Shown piece by piece: positions 1-11,319 of a stretch of 64,000 bases of DNA. The notes below the pieces were generated by a model. It did not search any database. It was not told where the DNA came from and saw only the letters and a list, made by a program, of their open reading frames with translations. Source of the DNA: Neckera pumila (lineage: Eukaryota > Streptophyta > Bryopsida > Hypnales > Neckeraceae); contig OZ018408.1 of the NCBI GenBank assembly GCA_963969595.1, positions 14,257,823 to 14,321,822 on the forward strand. The letters are read 5' to 3'. Each line of letters starts with the position of its first letter. Within the stretch, counting starts at the first letter, position 1. The position numbers were made by a program, and so were the translations under genes.

Positions 1-854
1 AAATTGTCCCACAATTCAAAAAAATTATATATATATCAAAAAAATTGAGTGCAAATGTAAGGCATTGACCACGTGGATTGAAAGATTATAATGTTTGAAG
101 TGGAGTTTTTTTTACTCCTACAAAATATAGCCAGCAGACTTTGAGCGCTCTTAGAGTAAAAATTTTGCTCTACACAAAAATGAAGACTTTAGCCTTTCAT
201 ACATATATAGTGTTAGATTTACTCATGAAAAAATTTAGAAGCAAATATAGAATCTAGCTTACTCTAAATCAATTTGCAATGTAAGGAGGTTAAGTGCATT
301 AGCAATACAATATTCATTTTTTGATGATTTCTTGTATAATGAAGATATTTTTTTTGAAATCCATAAAAGAAAAATTAGAGTCAAAAATTTGGAGTACAGT
401 ATGTGGGAAAATTTTCAAAAACTTTGACTTCACATATTGCAAGGTAATAGGGCTTGAAGTAGAAGAAAATGATTATTCTTGAGGCCATCCCAACATAGCT
501 AATAAAATTTGACTTCTCTTAGTTTATGATTTAAGAAGTAAATTTTTTTTTATAATTGATAATTGTATTCCGTATTTTATTAATTACATGCATGTCAAAT
601 TTCAAAAGTTGATGAGCATTTTTGTAAAAGGTGCCTAAAAGATGCCCAAATTGCTTGGGCTACCAAAATAGTTCAAGGTAACATAACTTTTGTTTCAGGT
701 ACTCACTTAGAAAAAGGTACATTCTCACTAAAAGGCCGGTTCATGTTCACACTTTGTATCAAAATTTCGTGAACAATCGATCTAAATTGACTTCTTAGAT
801 TCTATCTGGATTTTCAATTATTTATTCAACGGAAAATTGGTCTTCAGGGGTTAA
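1..854. repeat. TTAA-ended inverted-repeat element, left end cut by window
   Basis: This AT-rich stretch matches 37922-38848 in order, including the segment around 'cacgtggattgaaagatt' and the segment near 'tactctaaatca'. It ends with CAGGGGTTAA at 845-854, the same terminal signature as the other copies in the window. The left end lies outside the window. No convincing coding frame is seen. I infer a non-autonomous DNA element. Confidence 0.7.
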
Positions 855-1831
855 AAAATACTACTTGGTCAATTGGAAACTTAAATTTTATATGTAAGAT
901 AGCCCCACTTAAAAAACCGCATGAATGAACTTACAAAAACCATAGGGTATTGGAAATATGCCCCTCATAGCTTTTTCTATAAAAATATGGTCATTTCAAA
1001 TACAAAAATTAAAGTAAATAGCTCTACATCAAACACCCTCTTAACTCAGGTGTATACCTTAACCCTCAAAAAGACCAAGGCCTTTTTTTGCCCAAAAACA
1101 CTCAAAACTGCCATTTCTATAGCAAAGAGCAAGAAAATTTGAAAATTGCTTTTTTTGCACATTGAATTGTTGTATTTTATACCAAACTAGTATGAGAATG
1201 CGTGGAAAAAATTCCAAATTTTTTGACTGCACAGATTGCAAGATATATGCGTTTAAAGTAAAAAAAATCAAATTTTCAACACCTTGCAGGATTAGATTGT
1301 TTGACTTTAATCCTTCTTAACTTTAATATTTTGCACTACAAAGCTTTGAGCTTTAAAACTTCAGGTGGAGAATTGAATTGAGAGTCTGGGGAAAAACAAA
1401 ATTAAAACAAAATTAATTTTCATAATTCAAAAAATTGTTGAGTAGAGATAAGTACAAGATAGAAGGAAAATCTAAGTTATTAATATCTGTAAGATGGCAT
1501 TAAAATGCACTAATCTCAATGGTGAGATTATTCTAGCAGGCAAAGTTAACTAAACCATGTGTAGTTGTTGTTTTTGAAAAATTGTAAAAATTACATTCAG
1601 AAATGAATCTTATAAATTATTTAAAAAATATATAAATCAAATAAGTTAGGCATTCAACCAAATTTTTCTTGAATTTTTTTGGATGGTGGTTGTTAATTTC
1701 ATTAAAAGAAAATTTATTTAATATGTCTTTGTCTTGACCTCCAAACTATAAATTTCCACCTATTTTGTTAGAATTTTTTTAAATGTCAAGGTTTGTTGCA
1801 TTTGACAAATGTGTGTTGTTTGTGAACAATC
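855..1831. other. AT-rich spacer with degraded TTAA-family fragments
   Basis: No gene is recognisable. A fragment beginning TTAACCCTCAAAAAGACC at 1059 resembles the start of the ~930-bp family (compare 24517 onward: 'aaaactgccatttctag', then 'agattgcaagatat') but fades after about 1300. Around 1490-1530 there is weak inverted similarity to 39330-39380. The short reading frames here are what AT-rich DNA gives by chance. Confidence 0.5.
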
Positions 1832-2530
1832 TTACATTAAGGGACATTAGAGGCCTAGAAAAGACTACGAGTTATCCTGCGTTTCCAGAGTGCGGGAATG
1901 CAGGATAACTGCTGGCTGATGCGACCGCGACTGTGCCACGTCATTTTTGGGATTTTTTTTTTTTTTGCTTAGAACAATATTTGGGAACTTTCTTTTCTTT
2001 TCTTTTCTTTTGAAAAAAAAAATTTTGACAGCCCGTACCGACTGTTCACAGAATGTGGACAACATTGGGAACGGGGAATGCTGTCACGTGAGCGTGGAGC
2101 GGCAAGCAGCGAGTAGGGAGCGGGGAATGGTGAGCGGGGAGTACTATTTTAGAATGAAAAAAGATAAAAATATGATGAATTTGGATGAATAAATAAATAA
2201 ATTTGGATGAAATATTTAGACGATATTGGATGAAAAAATTGGATGATGTTGGATGGAAAATTTGGGTGATGTTGGATGAAGAAAGTGGATGATATTGGAT
2301 GAAAAAAATGGATGATGTTGGATGAAAAAAATGGATGATGTTGGATGAAAAAAATGGATGATGCTGGATGAAAGAATTGGATGATGTTGGATGAAAAAAT
2401 TGGATGGTATTAGATGAAAAAATGGAAGAAGATAGGATGAAAAAAATGGATGAAGATAGGATGAAAATTAAAAAAGAAGATAAAATGAAAAAACAAATAA
2501 AGATAGGATGAAAAGTATGCAGTTTGGAAT
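1832..2530 (+). repeat. Left long terminal inverted repeat of the 9.5 kb element
   Basis: The outer part is CG-rich with many CpG sites. The inner part (about 2150-2510) is a degenerate tandem array of 'ttggatgatgttggatgaaaaa' type. On the minus strand it opens a spurious low-complexity frame rich in Ser, His and Phe that should not be read as a gene. It pairs with 10780-11319. Confidence 0.65.
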
Positions 2531-3260
2531 TTGTGGAAAAATAAATCAAAAGCCTATAACCATGTTAAACAGGTATCTAAAATCGTGGATTACATTCATC
2601 CCACAAATTATAGATTTCAAATTCAGATATCCACAAGGGACCTATAGCCATGAACTCTGGAATGACTTCATTCTAAAGTAGAAAAGTTGACAGCAACTAC
2701 TGACTTACATGAACTGAACATAACAATTGCATAATATGCTTTCCAATTACAGATATAAGAAGAGATAAGAAAGAACATAAAAAATACATAATTACTTTAT
2801 AAGTGCTTGGTACAAGAAGAGTGAATAAAAAATCTTTAACTCCATAATTGATAACAATGCCAATGACTAATGCATTGTGCTTAATGACAAAGAATCCAAT
2901 GAAGTCCAATCATTGGCAAGCTAGAAAGTTGTCATGGTGTTGGTTCAACCTAAGTTTAACATTTTAACCTGTACTATGATTTTAGGTTCTATTCTGAGTC
3001 CTAAAAAACTGTAAACACTTGGATATCATAGATAATTAAAATTAAAGTCATTGTCTAGCATAAGCTCATCATCTTGATAATCAACATATATTTTCTCCAC
3101 CAAATGGCATATTTATTTGATAATTACCATTGAACTAATGAACTCCATGTCCAGATGAGCACAATCTCACAATGGACGTGTTGCTTTTTCTATTTTTGTA
3201 CCCTTTATACCACAACATCACACCATGGTGACATTCTTATCAAGAGGGTAGGTAGTTTAG

Positions 3261-3375
3261 GAGTTCAAAAGTGGTAATTGATGAATACATCATAGAGCTA
3301 GAAAAAATACATGATGATTATCAGAAAAGTGGATTGTTGCAAGAAACACCGGATTTATTTTCTGTCACAATGAAA
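3261..3375 (+). pseudogene. Exon-like fragment inside the 9.5 kb element
   Basis: A 115-nt open stretch is bounded by an acceptor-like 'gtttag' and a donor GTGAGT. It gives 38 codons of non-repetitive, charged sequence including DEYIIELEKIHDDYQKSG and ending FSVTMK. The composition looks like real protein, unlike the surrounding AT-rich DNA. I do not recognise the family. It could be an exon of a captured host gene or of the element's own decayed gene. Confidence 0.4.
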
Positions 3376-3929
3376 GTGAGTCTCTTGTCATCTTCTATAG
3401 ATTTTGAAGAATAAATATGATGAATTAAAATTTTTAATTGAAATGATCAAACTTAATGGTAATCACATCCTTTACTTTTCAAACATTTTATACTTTAAAA
3501 CTCATTTTGTCACACCTTGAATTTTTATTCATTTGTACTAGGTGATTATCCAAAATTAAAGAGCTAGAGTTGAAATCTATATGGTGTATTTTTGCAATGG
3601 CGCAATAGGGGGCATGTGCCTACAAAGGAGCATCTAAAAATATATTATTTTATGTCCTCCATGTCCATGCAAATAGGGCTCCCTTGCATAAGCACTTTTG
3701 AACTTTGAAGAGGGTTTCAGCTTCATTTTTTTTATTAAATTTGATCACCATCAAGTCTTTACAAATGGCCAATTTTTCATTTTTTTGGTTCATAAAATTC
3801 TATTTGTTATAAATTTATACCTCATTGTATCTATTTTTTGTATCAATCTATCATTTTCTTACATAGACTTGTAGTGGTATATTTAGTTGTTGACTTTTCC
3901 AATCAACAATTTAGGGTTCTAATTCATAG

Positions 3930-4005
3930 TACTCCTTGGACACTAGAAATGCAGTTTTTGCTAGAACGCTAGAAAAATTGAACGATGTTCCTTGCAATAC
4001 TTCAG
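3930..4005 (+). pseudogene. Second exon-like fragment in the 9.5 kb element
   Basis: This is a 76-nt open stretch after an acceptor-like 'catag' and before the donor-like GTGGTG. It encodes 25 residues including ARTLEKLNDVPCNTS. If the donor is ignored, the frame stays open to a TAA near 4041. It could belong with the fragments at 3261-3375 and 8711-8824. Family not recognised. Confidence 0.3.
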
Positions 4006-4509
4006 GTGGTGTTTTTGGTGGTCCATCCAAAAATCTCTCGTAAAAACAAAATCTGATGTGAAGACTAAAAATTGTATCAAATGCAATGACATTTAACACA
4101 AATGCAACCAAAAAACTTCAAATATGGCATTTCCATCATGCATAAGAAATGCTGCAGGAAAGGACTTTAGCTAGACTATGCTAAAAGTTGAGTTGTCCTC
4201 AGTGTGTTATGTCTTGCCATTAGACTCTACAAAATCGTCATCTATGAACTGTAGAACGCAAGGATCTAATAAATAGGCACTAGAAGTTGGCTTAGGATTT
4301 AGGATGGCAAACCTTTATAAAGAGCTAACTTTACAAAATATCCTATATTTGCAAAAAATCTATGGTCTTGCAACTATATCTACCATGAAGCAACAACCTG
4401 CTCTTAAAGGTTTAGGGATAATTTTTTTTTAACTCATAGTAAAAACCATCCTTCCAATGTTGAACTGAACAAAATGAAAATAAATTTGGTATCAAGGCTC
4501 AATAAGCCA

Positions 4510-5190
4510 CCTTTAGGGCCCCTCTCTTGGTGTCGAGAGTCCCCCTAGGAGGTCTTCCCTAATGCAAGTGTTGCAGCCAAAGTCTGCAATCAAAACAAAT
4601 TGCCTAACAAAAATTGGAAAATAAAACAAGAGGATTTGGAGAAAGTTTGAAAAGTTTCATAAGGTCCTCCCTTGGAAACCCCTCTTGGTGCCGAGAGGCC
4701 CTATAGAGGGTCTTCCCCTATGCAACTATTGCAGCCAAAGTTTGCAATTAGAACAACCTACTTTGAAAAAAATTTGGAAAATAAAACAAGAGGATTTGGA
4801 GAAAGTTTGAAAAGTTTCATAAGGTCCTCCTTTGGAAACTCCTCTCGGTGCCTAGAGGCCCGATGGAAGTCCTCCCCCATGCAACTATTGCAGTGAATAA
4901 CCTACTTTGAAAAAAAATTGGAAAATAAAACAAGAGGATTTGGAGAAAATTTGAAAAGTTTCATAAGGTCCTCCTTTGGAAAATCCTCTCAATGTCAAGA
5001 GGCCCAATGGAAGGTCCTCCCCGATGCAACTATTGCAACCAAAGTCCACAATTAGAACAACCTAGTTTGAAAAAAAATTGGAAAATAAAACAAGAGGATT
5101 TGGAGAAAGTTTGAAAAGTTCTAGAAGGTCCTCCTTTGGAATTACCTCTCTGTTGTGTGGAGAGGCCTTTGAGGGGTCCAAACCTAAGCA
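4510..5190 (+). repeat. Tandem array, ~150-170 bp unit with CCTCT..AGAGG palindrome
   Basis: Four to five head-to-tail units each carry, in order: 'aaggtcctcc', 'tttggaaa', a CCTCTTGGTGCCGAGAGG-type palindrome, 'atgcaactattgca', 'gaacaacctactttg', 'ggaaaataaaacaagagga' and 'gagaaagtttgaaaagttt'. Short reading frames run through the units because they share a frame; they are not genes. Confidence 0.8.
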
Positions 5191-5599
5191 AAAACAATCC
5201 GATATCTTTGTCCATTTGAAGAACTTCTCATACATCATCTCAAACTTGGAAGCTGCATACTTGCGTGCGATGATCGTACTGATTCAAGAGTTTCATACCT
5301 ACGTACCATATTTGTACATATTACGTGTATTTGGATGCACTGAATCAGTGCAAAAACAATGAATATCAATAACGTATGATTCTTATACTATTATCAATAT
5401 AATTTAGGTGCATTTTGGATATTCCATTTATATAATTAAAGTACATTGATCGTATGCTTTTGGAAAACTTTTTAACGACACTGATTCAGTGCGTCTAAAT
5501 ATACGTAATATGTACAATTATAGTACGCAGGTATGAAGCCACAAAATTAGTCCGATATCTGTTAAAAAATTGTCCTTCCTTAAGTTTGAGATGATGGTC

Positions 5600-8470
5600 A
5601 CTTTAGAAACCTCTCTCGGCTTTGAGAGACCTTTTGAAGTGTTTGAAGTGGAAATCTCAAACACTACTTTCCCCAAAAAAAAAAAAAAAAAAAAAAAATT
5701 AATTCTTTTTTTTTTCCTGAAAAATACTGTTTGAAATTTCTATGCTTCAACCATTCCAAAGTGTTTCTTGGGGCCAAGAGAGGTTTTTAGGGTGACCAAG
5801 TACCAAAAAAAAAATTAAAAATTATATATATATATATTTGTTTTGTTTTTGTTTTTGTTTTGAAAAATAATTTTTGAGATATTTCCATGCTTCGGACACT
5901 CCAAAGTGTCTCTTGTGGCCGAGAGAGGCTTTTAAAGTGACCAAGTATGAAACCAAAAAAAAAAAAAAATTAAAAATAATTGTTTTTTGTTTTTGTTTTC
6001 TTTTAAAATAATGTTTGAGATATTTCCATGTTTTGGACACTCCAAAGTGTTTCTCGGGTCCAAGACAAGATTTTAGGGTGATCAAGTATGAAAAAGTAAA
6101 AAATAAAAAAATAAAAAATAAAAAAAAACTCTGTTTTTTGAAAAATAATGTTTGAGATTTCCATGCTTTGAACACTCTAAAGTGTCTCTCGGGGCCGAGA
6201 AAGGTTTTTAAAGTGACCAAGTATGAAAAAAAAAATTAAAAATTAATTAATTAACTAATTAATTTTTTTCTTGAAAAATATGTTTGAGATTTCCATGCTT
6301 TGAACATTCCAAAGTGTCTCTCGGGGCCGAGAGAGTTTTTTAGGGTGACTAAGTATGAAAAAAATTAAATTAAATTAAATTAAAATTAAGTCTTTTTATT
6401 TATTTATATAAGTCTTATTTTTAAACAATGTTTGAGATTTCCGTGCTTTGAACACTCTAAAGTGTCTCTTGGCCCCAAGAGAGGTTTTGAGGGTGACAAA
6501 GTATGCAACAAACTTTGAAAAAAAAAAAATTTAAAATGAATTAATTAATTAATTAATTTTTTTTTTTTTCTGTAAAACAATGTTTGAGATATTTTCATGC
6601 TTCCGACACTCCAAAGTGTTTCTCGGGGTCAAGAGAGGTTTTGAGGGTGACGAAGTATGCAACAATTTTTTTTTTTTAATTTTGAAAAATTAAATTTTCT
6701 TTTTCTTTTACTTGTCTGAAAACTAATGTTTGAGATTTCCATGCTTCAAACACTCCAAAGTGTGTCCTGGGGCCGAAACAGGTTTTTAGAATGACCAAGT
6801 ATGAAACCAAAAAAAAACTAAACTAAATAAGTTTTTAATTTTTTAATTTTTCTTTTTCTTGCATACTTTGTCACCCTCAAGACCTCTCTCGACCCCAAGA
6901 GATACTTTGGAGTGTTCAAAATATGGAAATATCTCAAACATTAGATTTCAGAAAAGTAACAAAAAATAAATTTAATTTTTCAAAATTAAAAGAAATTAAA
7001 TTTGTTGCATACTTTGTCACCCTCAAAACCTCTCTCGGCCACGAGAGACAATTTGGAGTGTTCAAAGCATGCAAACATTATTTTTTGAAAAAGTAAAATA
7101 AAAAATAAAATTTAAATTTTTAAAATTAAAAAAAAAAAATTTGTTGCATACTTTGTCACCCTCAAAACCTCTCTCGGCCCCGAGAGACACTTTGAAGTGT
7201 TCAAAGCATGGAAATACTTCAAACATTATTTTTCAGAAAAGTAAAAAAAAAAAAAAATTAATTTTCAAATTTAAAAAAAATAAATTTGTTGCATACTTTG
7301 TCTCCCTCAAAACCTCTCTCGGCCCTGAGAGACACTTTGGAGTGTTCAAAGCATGGAAATATCTCAAACATTATTTTTCAGAAAAAGAAAAAAAAATTAA
7401 TTAATTTTTCAAAATTAAAAAAAAAAATTTGTTGCATATTTTGTCACCCTCAAAACGTCTCTCAGTCCCGAGAGACACTTTGGAGTGTTCAAAGCATGGA
7501 AATATCTCAAACATTATTTTTTAGAAAAGGAAAAAAAAATTAATTAATGTTTCAAAATTTTAAAAAAAAATTTGTTGCATATTTTGTCACCCTCAAAACC
7601 TCTCTCGACCCCGAAAGACACTTTAGAGTGTTCAAAGTATGGAAATCTCAAACATTATTTTTCAGAAAATTAAATTAAATTTTATCTTTTTTCAATTTTC
7701 TTTTTCTTTTCTTCTATACTTGGTCACCCTAGAAACCTCTCTCCGTCCCGAGAGACCCCTTGAAGTGTTTGAAGCATGGAATTCTCAAACCTTGTTTTTT
7801 TTTTTTAAAATATTTTTTTTTTTATTTCAATATTTTTCTTTTTTTTCTTAATACTTGGTCATCTAGAAACCTCTCTCGGTCCCAAGGACCCCTTTAGAGT
7901 GTTTGAAGTATGAAAATCTCAAACATTATTTTTCCAAAAAGAAAATTAAATTTTTTCTTTTTTCAAATTTTTTTATTCTTTTTTCCATACTTGGTCACCC
8001 TAAAAAACTCTCTCAGTCCTGAGAAACCCCTTAGAGTGTTTGAAGCATGGAATTCTCAAATCTTATTCTTCCCTCCAAAAAATTAAATTGTATTTATTTA
8101 TTTATTTATTTATTTATTTTTTGATCTTTTTTTCATACTTGGTCACCCGTAAACCTCTCTTAGCCCTCAGAGATCCTTTGGAGTGCTAGAAACCTCTCTT
8201 GGCCCCAAGAGACCCTTTGCGGTGTTTGAAGCATGGAATTCTCAAAAAATTTCGTTCCAAAAAAAAGTTCGTTTTTTTTTCTCAATTTTTTTTCATACTC
8301 GGTCATCTCTAAAAACCTCTCTTGGTACTGAGAGGAGACCCTTTGAGATATATGAAGCATAAAATTTTCAAAACTTTTCTTTCCAAAAAAAATAATTTTT
8401 TCTTTTCACCTTTTTTTTTTCCATATTTGGTCACCCCTAGAAACCTCTCTCGGGCTTTGTTCCAAAATTT
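5600..8470. repeat. Inverted satellite array of ~145-bp palindrome units
   Basis: More than twenty units share the core 'cctctctcggccccgagagacactttggagtg', then 'tcaaagcatggaaat', 'ctcaaacatta', and an A/T tract. Units at about 5700-6830 run on the minus strand; units from about 6855 run on the plus strand, so the array flips near 6840. Outliers occur near 5600 and 9250. Each core is itself a hairpin, CTCTCGG..CCGAGAG. Many units have lost CG dinucleotides in the core. A pure ATTT run sits at about 8090-8122. Confidence 0.8.
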
Positions 8471-8710
8471 GAGTTTTCAGCTTTCTCATAGGCACTTAGG
8501 TATGTGGGTACTTCATGGCGTCATCCAGCGTTCTTGCAGCAATCAAGTTCAAAAGAATATCATTGTGGAATTTATGTATAGTGAATTTGTTTGCTTTTGT
8601 TTGTTTGATATGTTCTTTGTGAAAGCTATAATACGTATTATGGTCTGTAGATCCCCGTTGCACCTCACTAACATAACATTGGATTGTTTTTGTTCTTGGA
8701 ATGGGCACAG

Positions 8711-8824
8711 GTGAGGACCACATCCTATTGGAGCAATGAAAATGACTTAGCAAAAATCACTACTTCCACTTTTCTACGTGATATTTTAGATCTAAGTTCT
8801 TTGGATGTTTTGACACTTTGTGAT
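8711..8824 (+). pseudogene. Third exon-like fragment in the 9.5 kb element
   Basis: A 114-nt open stretch follows 'gggcacag' and ends before the donor-like GTAAAG. It gives 38 codons including WSNENDLAKITTSTFLRD and then LDLSSLDVLTLCD. It reads like authentic coding sequence within satellite DNA. The family is not recognised. It may come from the same captured or resident gene as 3261-3375. Confidence 0.35.
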
Positions 8825-9399
8825 GTAAAGTTGAGCTTATACAAAGGATTGTCATGGTTATCCTTATGTTTCATAAATATTGTATTTTTTTTTACTCTAG
8901 TCTAAAATATTACATGTCTTAAGGAGAAAAATAGGGTGATTTTTAGAACCAAGTTTTAATGATATAGGTTTCAAAGGCTTTTTCTTAGCACATATTTGCT
9001 TGGACCATATTAATGGCTCAAAAAAATATGATGTTCATGGTTTTTAGTGACATTGTGATGATTCTAAGAAATCTCTACGCCTGATGACAGAAAAGACTAT
9101 ATAGAATATCTAGATAAGTAAAAAATAGGACTATGAGGATCCTTCTCAAGAAGCTGTGTAAATGAATCCCACTCTTAGACATGAGAATAGATGACTGTGG
9201 ATAATTAGAATAACGCCTTCCAGAAGGAATGTTCCAGAAACAATTTTTTTTTCATACTTGGTCACCCCTAGAAACCTCTCTCTGGCCCAAGAGACCCTTT
9301 CAAATGTTTGAAGCATGGAATTTTTAAAAAAGAAATTCCAGAATTTTTTTATTTTTTTATTTTTTTTCATACTTGATCACCTCTAGAGGACATCCTATC

Positions 9400-10780
9400 G
9401 TCCCTTGCCTACGGAAGCTAGGTCAAGTAAAGAGTTCCAAAAACCCTTTTAGGAAGATTGAACCTTTATATATAGAGAGAGAGAAATTCTTCTAAAGTCA
9501 TTAGTTTTGTAATTGACACAAGATTAATTCCATTAGCTAAATCCTCTACTAGACACATTTTTTTCATCTACTTAGTGTTGACTTCAAAATATAATGATTA
9601 CCCTTCCTACTATTAAATTGCTTATATAGAAGTATAAGCAGTGAAGACCTCTAATTTCAAGTTCATAAAGTCAAAGTGACTTCAAGAATCATCTTATGTT
9701 TGTGAATAGATGACTCATTTAGTCATATATATAAATAAATAACACCTGGATAAAGTACAAATTTTCAATGTCTTATTCATAAGGATTAAAAGCAAACATC
9801 TATGTTGAGCTAAAATTTGAAATTAATTATCAATTTTTTCAAAGTTCAAAATAGATTTCTTTTCTACCAAAGAGCACCTGTTTAGGTGCCTATTGTATTC
9901 ATTAATAAAGTTGTATTGAGACTAAAAGGGCTAGTATTAGCATTTTAGTTGTACCGCTAATATTACAAGCTAATATGTCTTCAGTGTACCCGTATTATGC
10001 ATATTGCTTTAGAATCAAGATTCCATCATCTTCCTCATTTTCTTGTACTTTGCATTCATTAATCCTTGAAGGACGCTGCGGCCGTTTTTTGACTGACAAT
10101 TGATTTTGAAACAATCTGCAAAACAAAAAAGAATCATTTTCATGCAATTTTTGCATTGCCGCATGGAATTTATAGAGTGTCCACCATCTCTAACACGATG
10201 ATAAAGTAGCAAAGTGCATGATTTATTTTCATCTTTTCTCCTCTTTACTATGACTATTTGAAGTATAGATATGCATTCTCTCAAAATCTGTCTGATGTCT
10301 TTATTTGGTCCCCCTTATTCAAATATGTTGTCAAACTATATGTATTAGCTATTAAATTAGATAAAATGCTTGAAAATTCTATTTCAACACTTCATGGTCA
10401 TAGGAAAGCAACAACCACGATGACTAGCCCATCTTTTAAGTGTTAACATTGTGCCTATTTTCTAACAATAATTCCTAACCATCTGAAAGAAGAATATTTT
10501 GGTTTAGGATTATGATAGTCTTATATTTTATGCATGCACAATGTTTTTCAATATGAACACTTGCAAATTTCCACAATAATAGGTATAATTGAGATTTGAT
10601 GTATTATATCTTCAAAATCCTAACCCAAATTTCTCCATAGTGGCATAGTCGCATAATTATGTACTTTTGTGGTCATAGGTCCCTTACTACCAAAGATTTG
10701 AAATAAGTGGATGCGAGTCTTCATTTTTTCCTACTTTTGTAAGATTCTATACTTACTATTCTAATTTGTCTTCCTTTTTG
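9400..10780. other. Interior of the 9.5 kb element, no gene assigned
   Basis: AT-rich sequence with a short GA run near 9473. Two modest open frames, 10015-10284 (minus) and 10258-10446 (plus), show slightly less biased composition, but neither has a recognisable domain or clear splice sites. They could be further gene scraps. Confidence 0.35.
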
Positions 10781-11319
10781 TTTTTCATTTTTTTTCCAAG
10801 TTTTTCTAAATTTTTTTCTTTGCCCTTCTTTTTTTCATCCTCTTCCATTTTTTATTCATCTATTTTCATATCTTTTTGAGATGTTTTCATACATTTTTTC
10901 ATGTATTTTCATCCACTTCCACTTTTTTTTCATCCAAAATTTACATCCTATTGATTATCCATTTTCATCAATATTTTCATCTACTTTCATCTATTTTTTT
11001 GAGTTTTTTCATCCATTTTTTCATTTACTTTCATCCATGTTTTCATCCTCCTTCACTCTTTTTTCCATCCAAAATTTTCATTTAGTTCTTAATGTACTTT
11101 AATCTATATTTTCATCCAAATTTTTGTCTACTTTTATCCTTATTTTCTTTCCATTTTCATTAAACTTTTCATTATTCCGTCCAAAATCTATGCTTCCCGC
11201 TCACCAATCTCCGCTCCTTGCTTGCCACTCGCCGCTCTAAGCTCACGTGCTAGCAACGCTCCATAGGGAACAGGCCTGCCACGGTCTTCTAGAGGCATCA
11301 AATGTCCTCTAATGCTTTA
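10780..11319 (-). repeat. Right long terminal inverted repeat of the 9.5 kb element
   Basis: This is the reverse complement of the left arm: 'tttcatcc' units (about 10790-11160), then 'cccgctcacc', 'gcttgccactcgccgctc', 'gctcacgtgc', and the terminal 'aaatgtcctctaatg'. Identity to the left arm looks clearly below 100 percent, so the element is old. Confidence 0.6.

Larger units (their letters stand above)
1832..11319. mobile_element. ~9.5 kb element with long terminal inverted repeats (foldback/MULE-like)
   Basis: The two ends are inverted copies of one another. The left arm (1832 to about 2530) runs CATTAAGGGACATT, then a G-rich block with 'cacgtgag', 'gagcggcaagc' and 'ggtgagcggg', then a run of 'ggatgaaaaa' units. 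The right arm (about 10780-11319) shows the same order on the opposite strand and ends 'aaatgtcctctaatg'. The 8-mer GAACAATC lies just outside both ends (1824-1831 and 11320-11327), a candidate target-site duplication. Long inverted repeats with tandem inner parts are known from Mutator-like and foldback elements; hAT elements give 8-bp duplications. No transposase was recognised, so the superfamily is open. Inside are satellite arrays and exon-like fragments, listed separately. Confidence 0.6.

Noticed and set aside
2046..2549. 167-codon minus-strand frame
   Set aside because: It is a translation of the 'ggatgaaaa' tandem array (Ser/His/Phe low complexity), not a gene.
4672..5362. Plus-strand frames over the tandem units
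   Set aside because: They are repeated translations of the ~160-bp satellite unit.
5600..8470. CRISPR-like array
   Set aside because: Regular spacing comes from a eukaryotic satellite; the units are near-identical throughout, change orientation and lack unique spacers.
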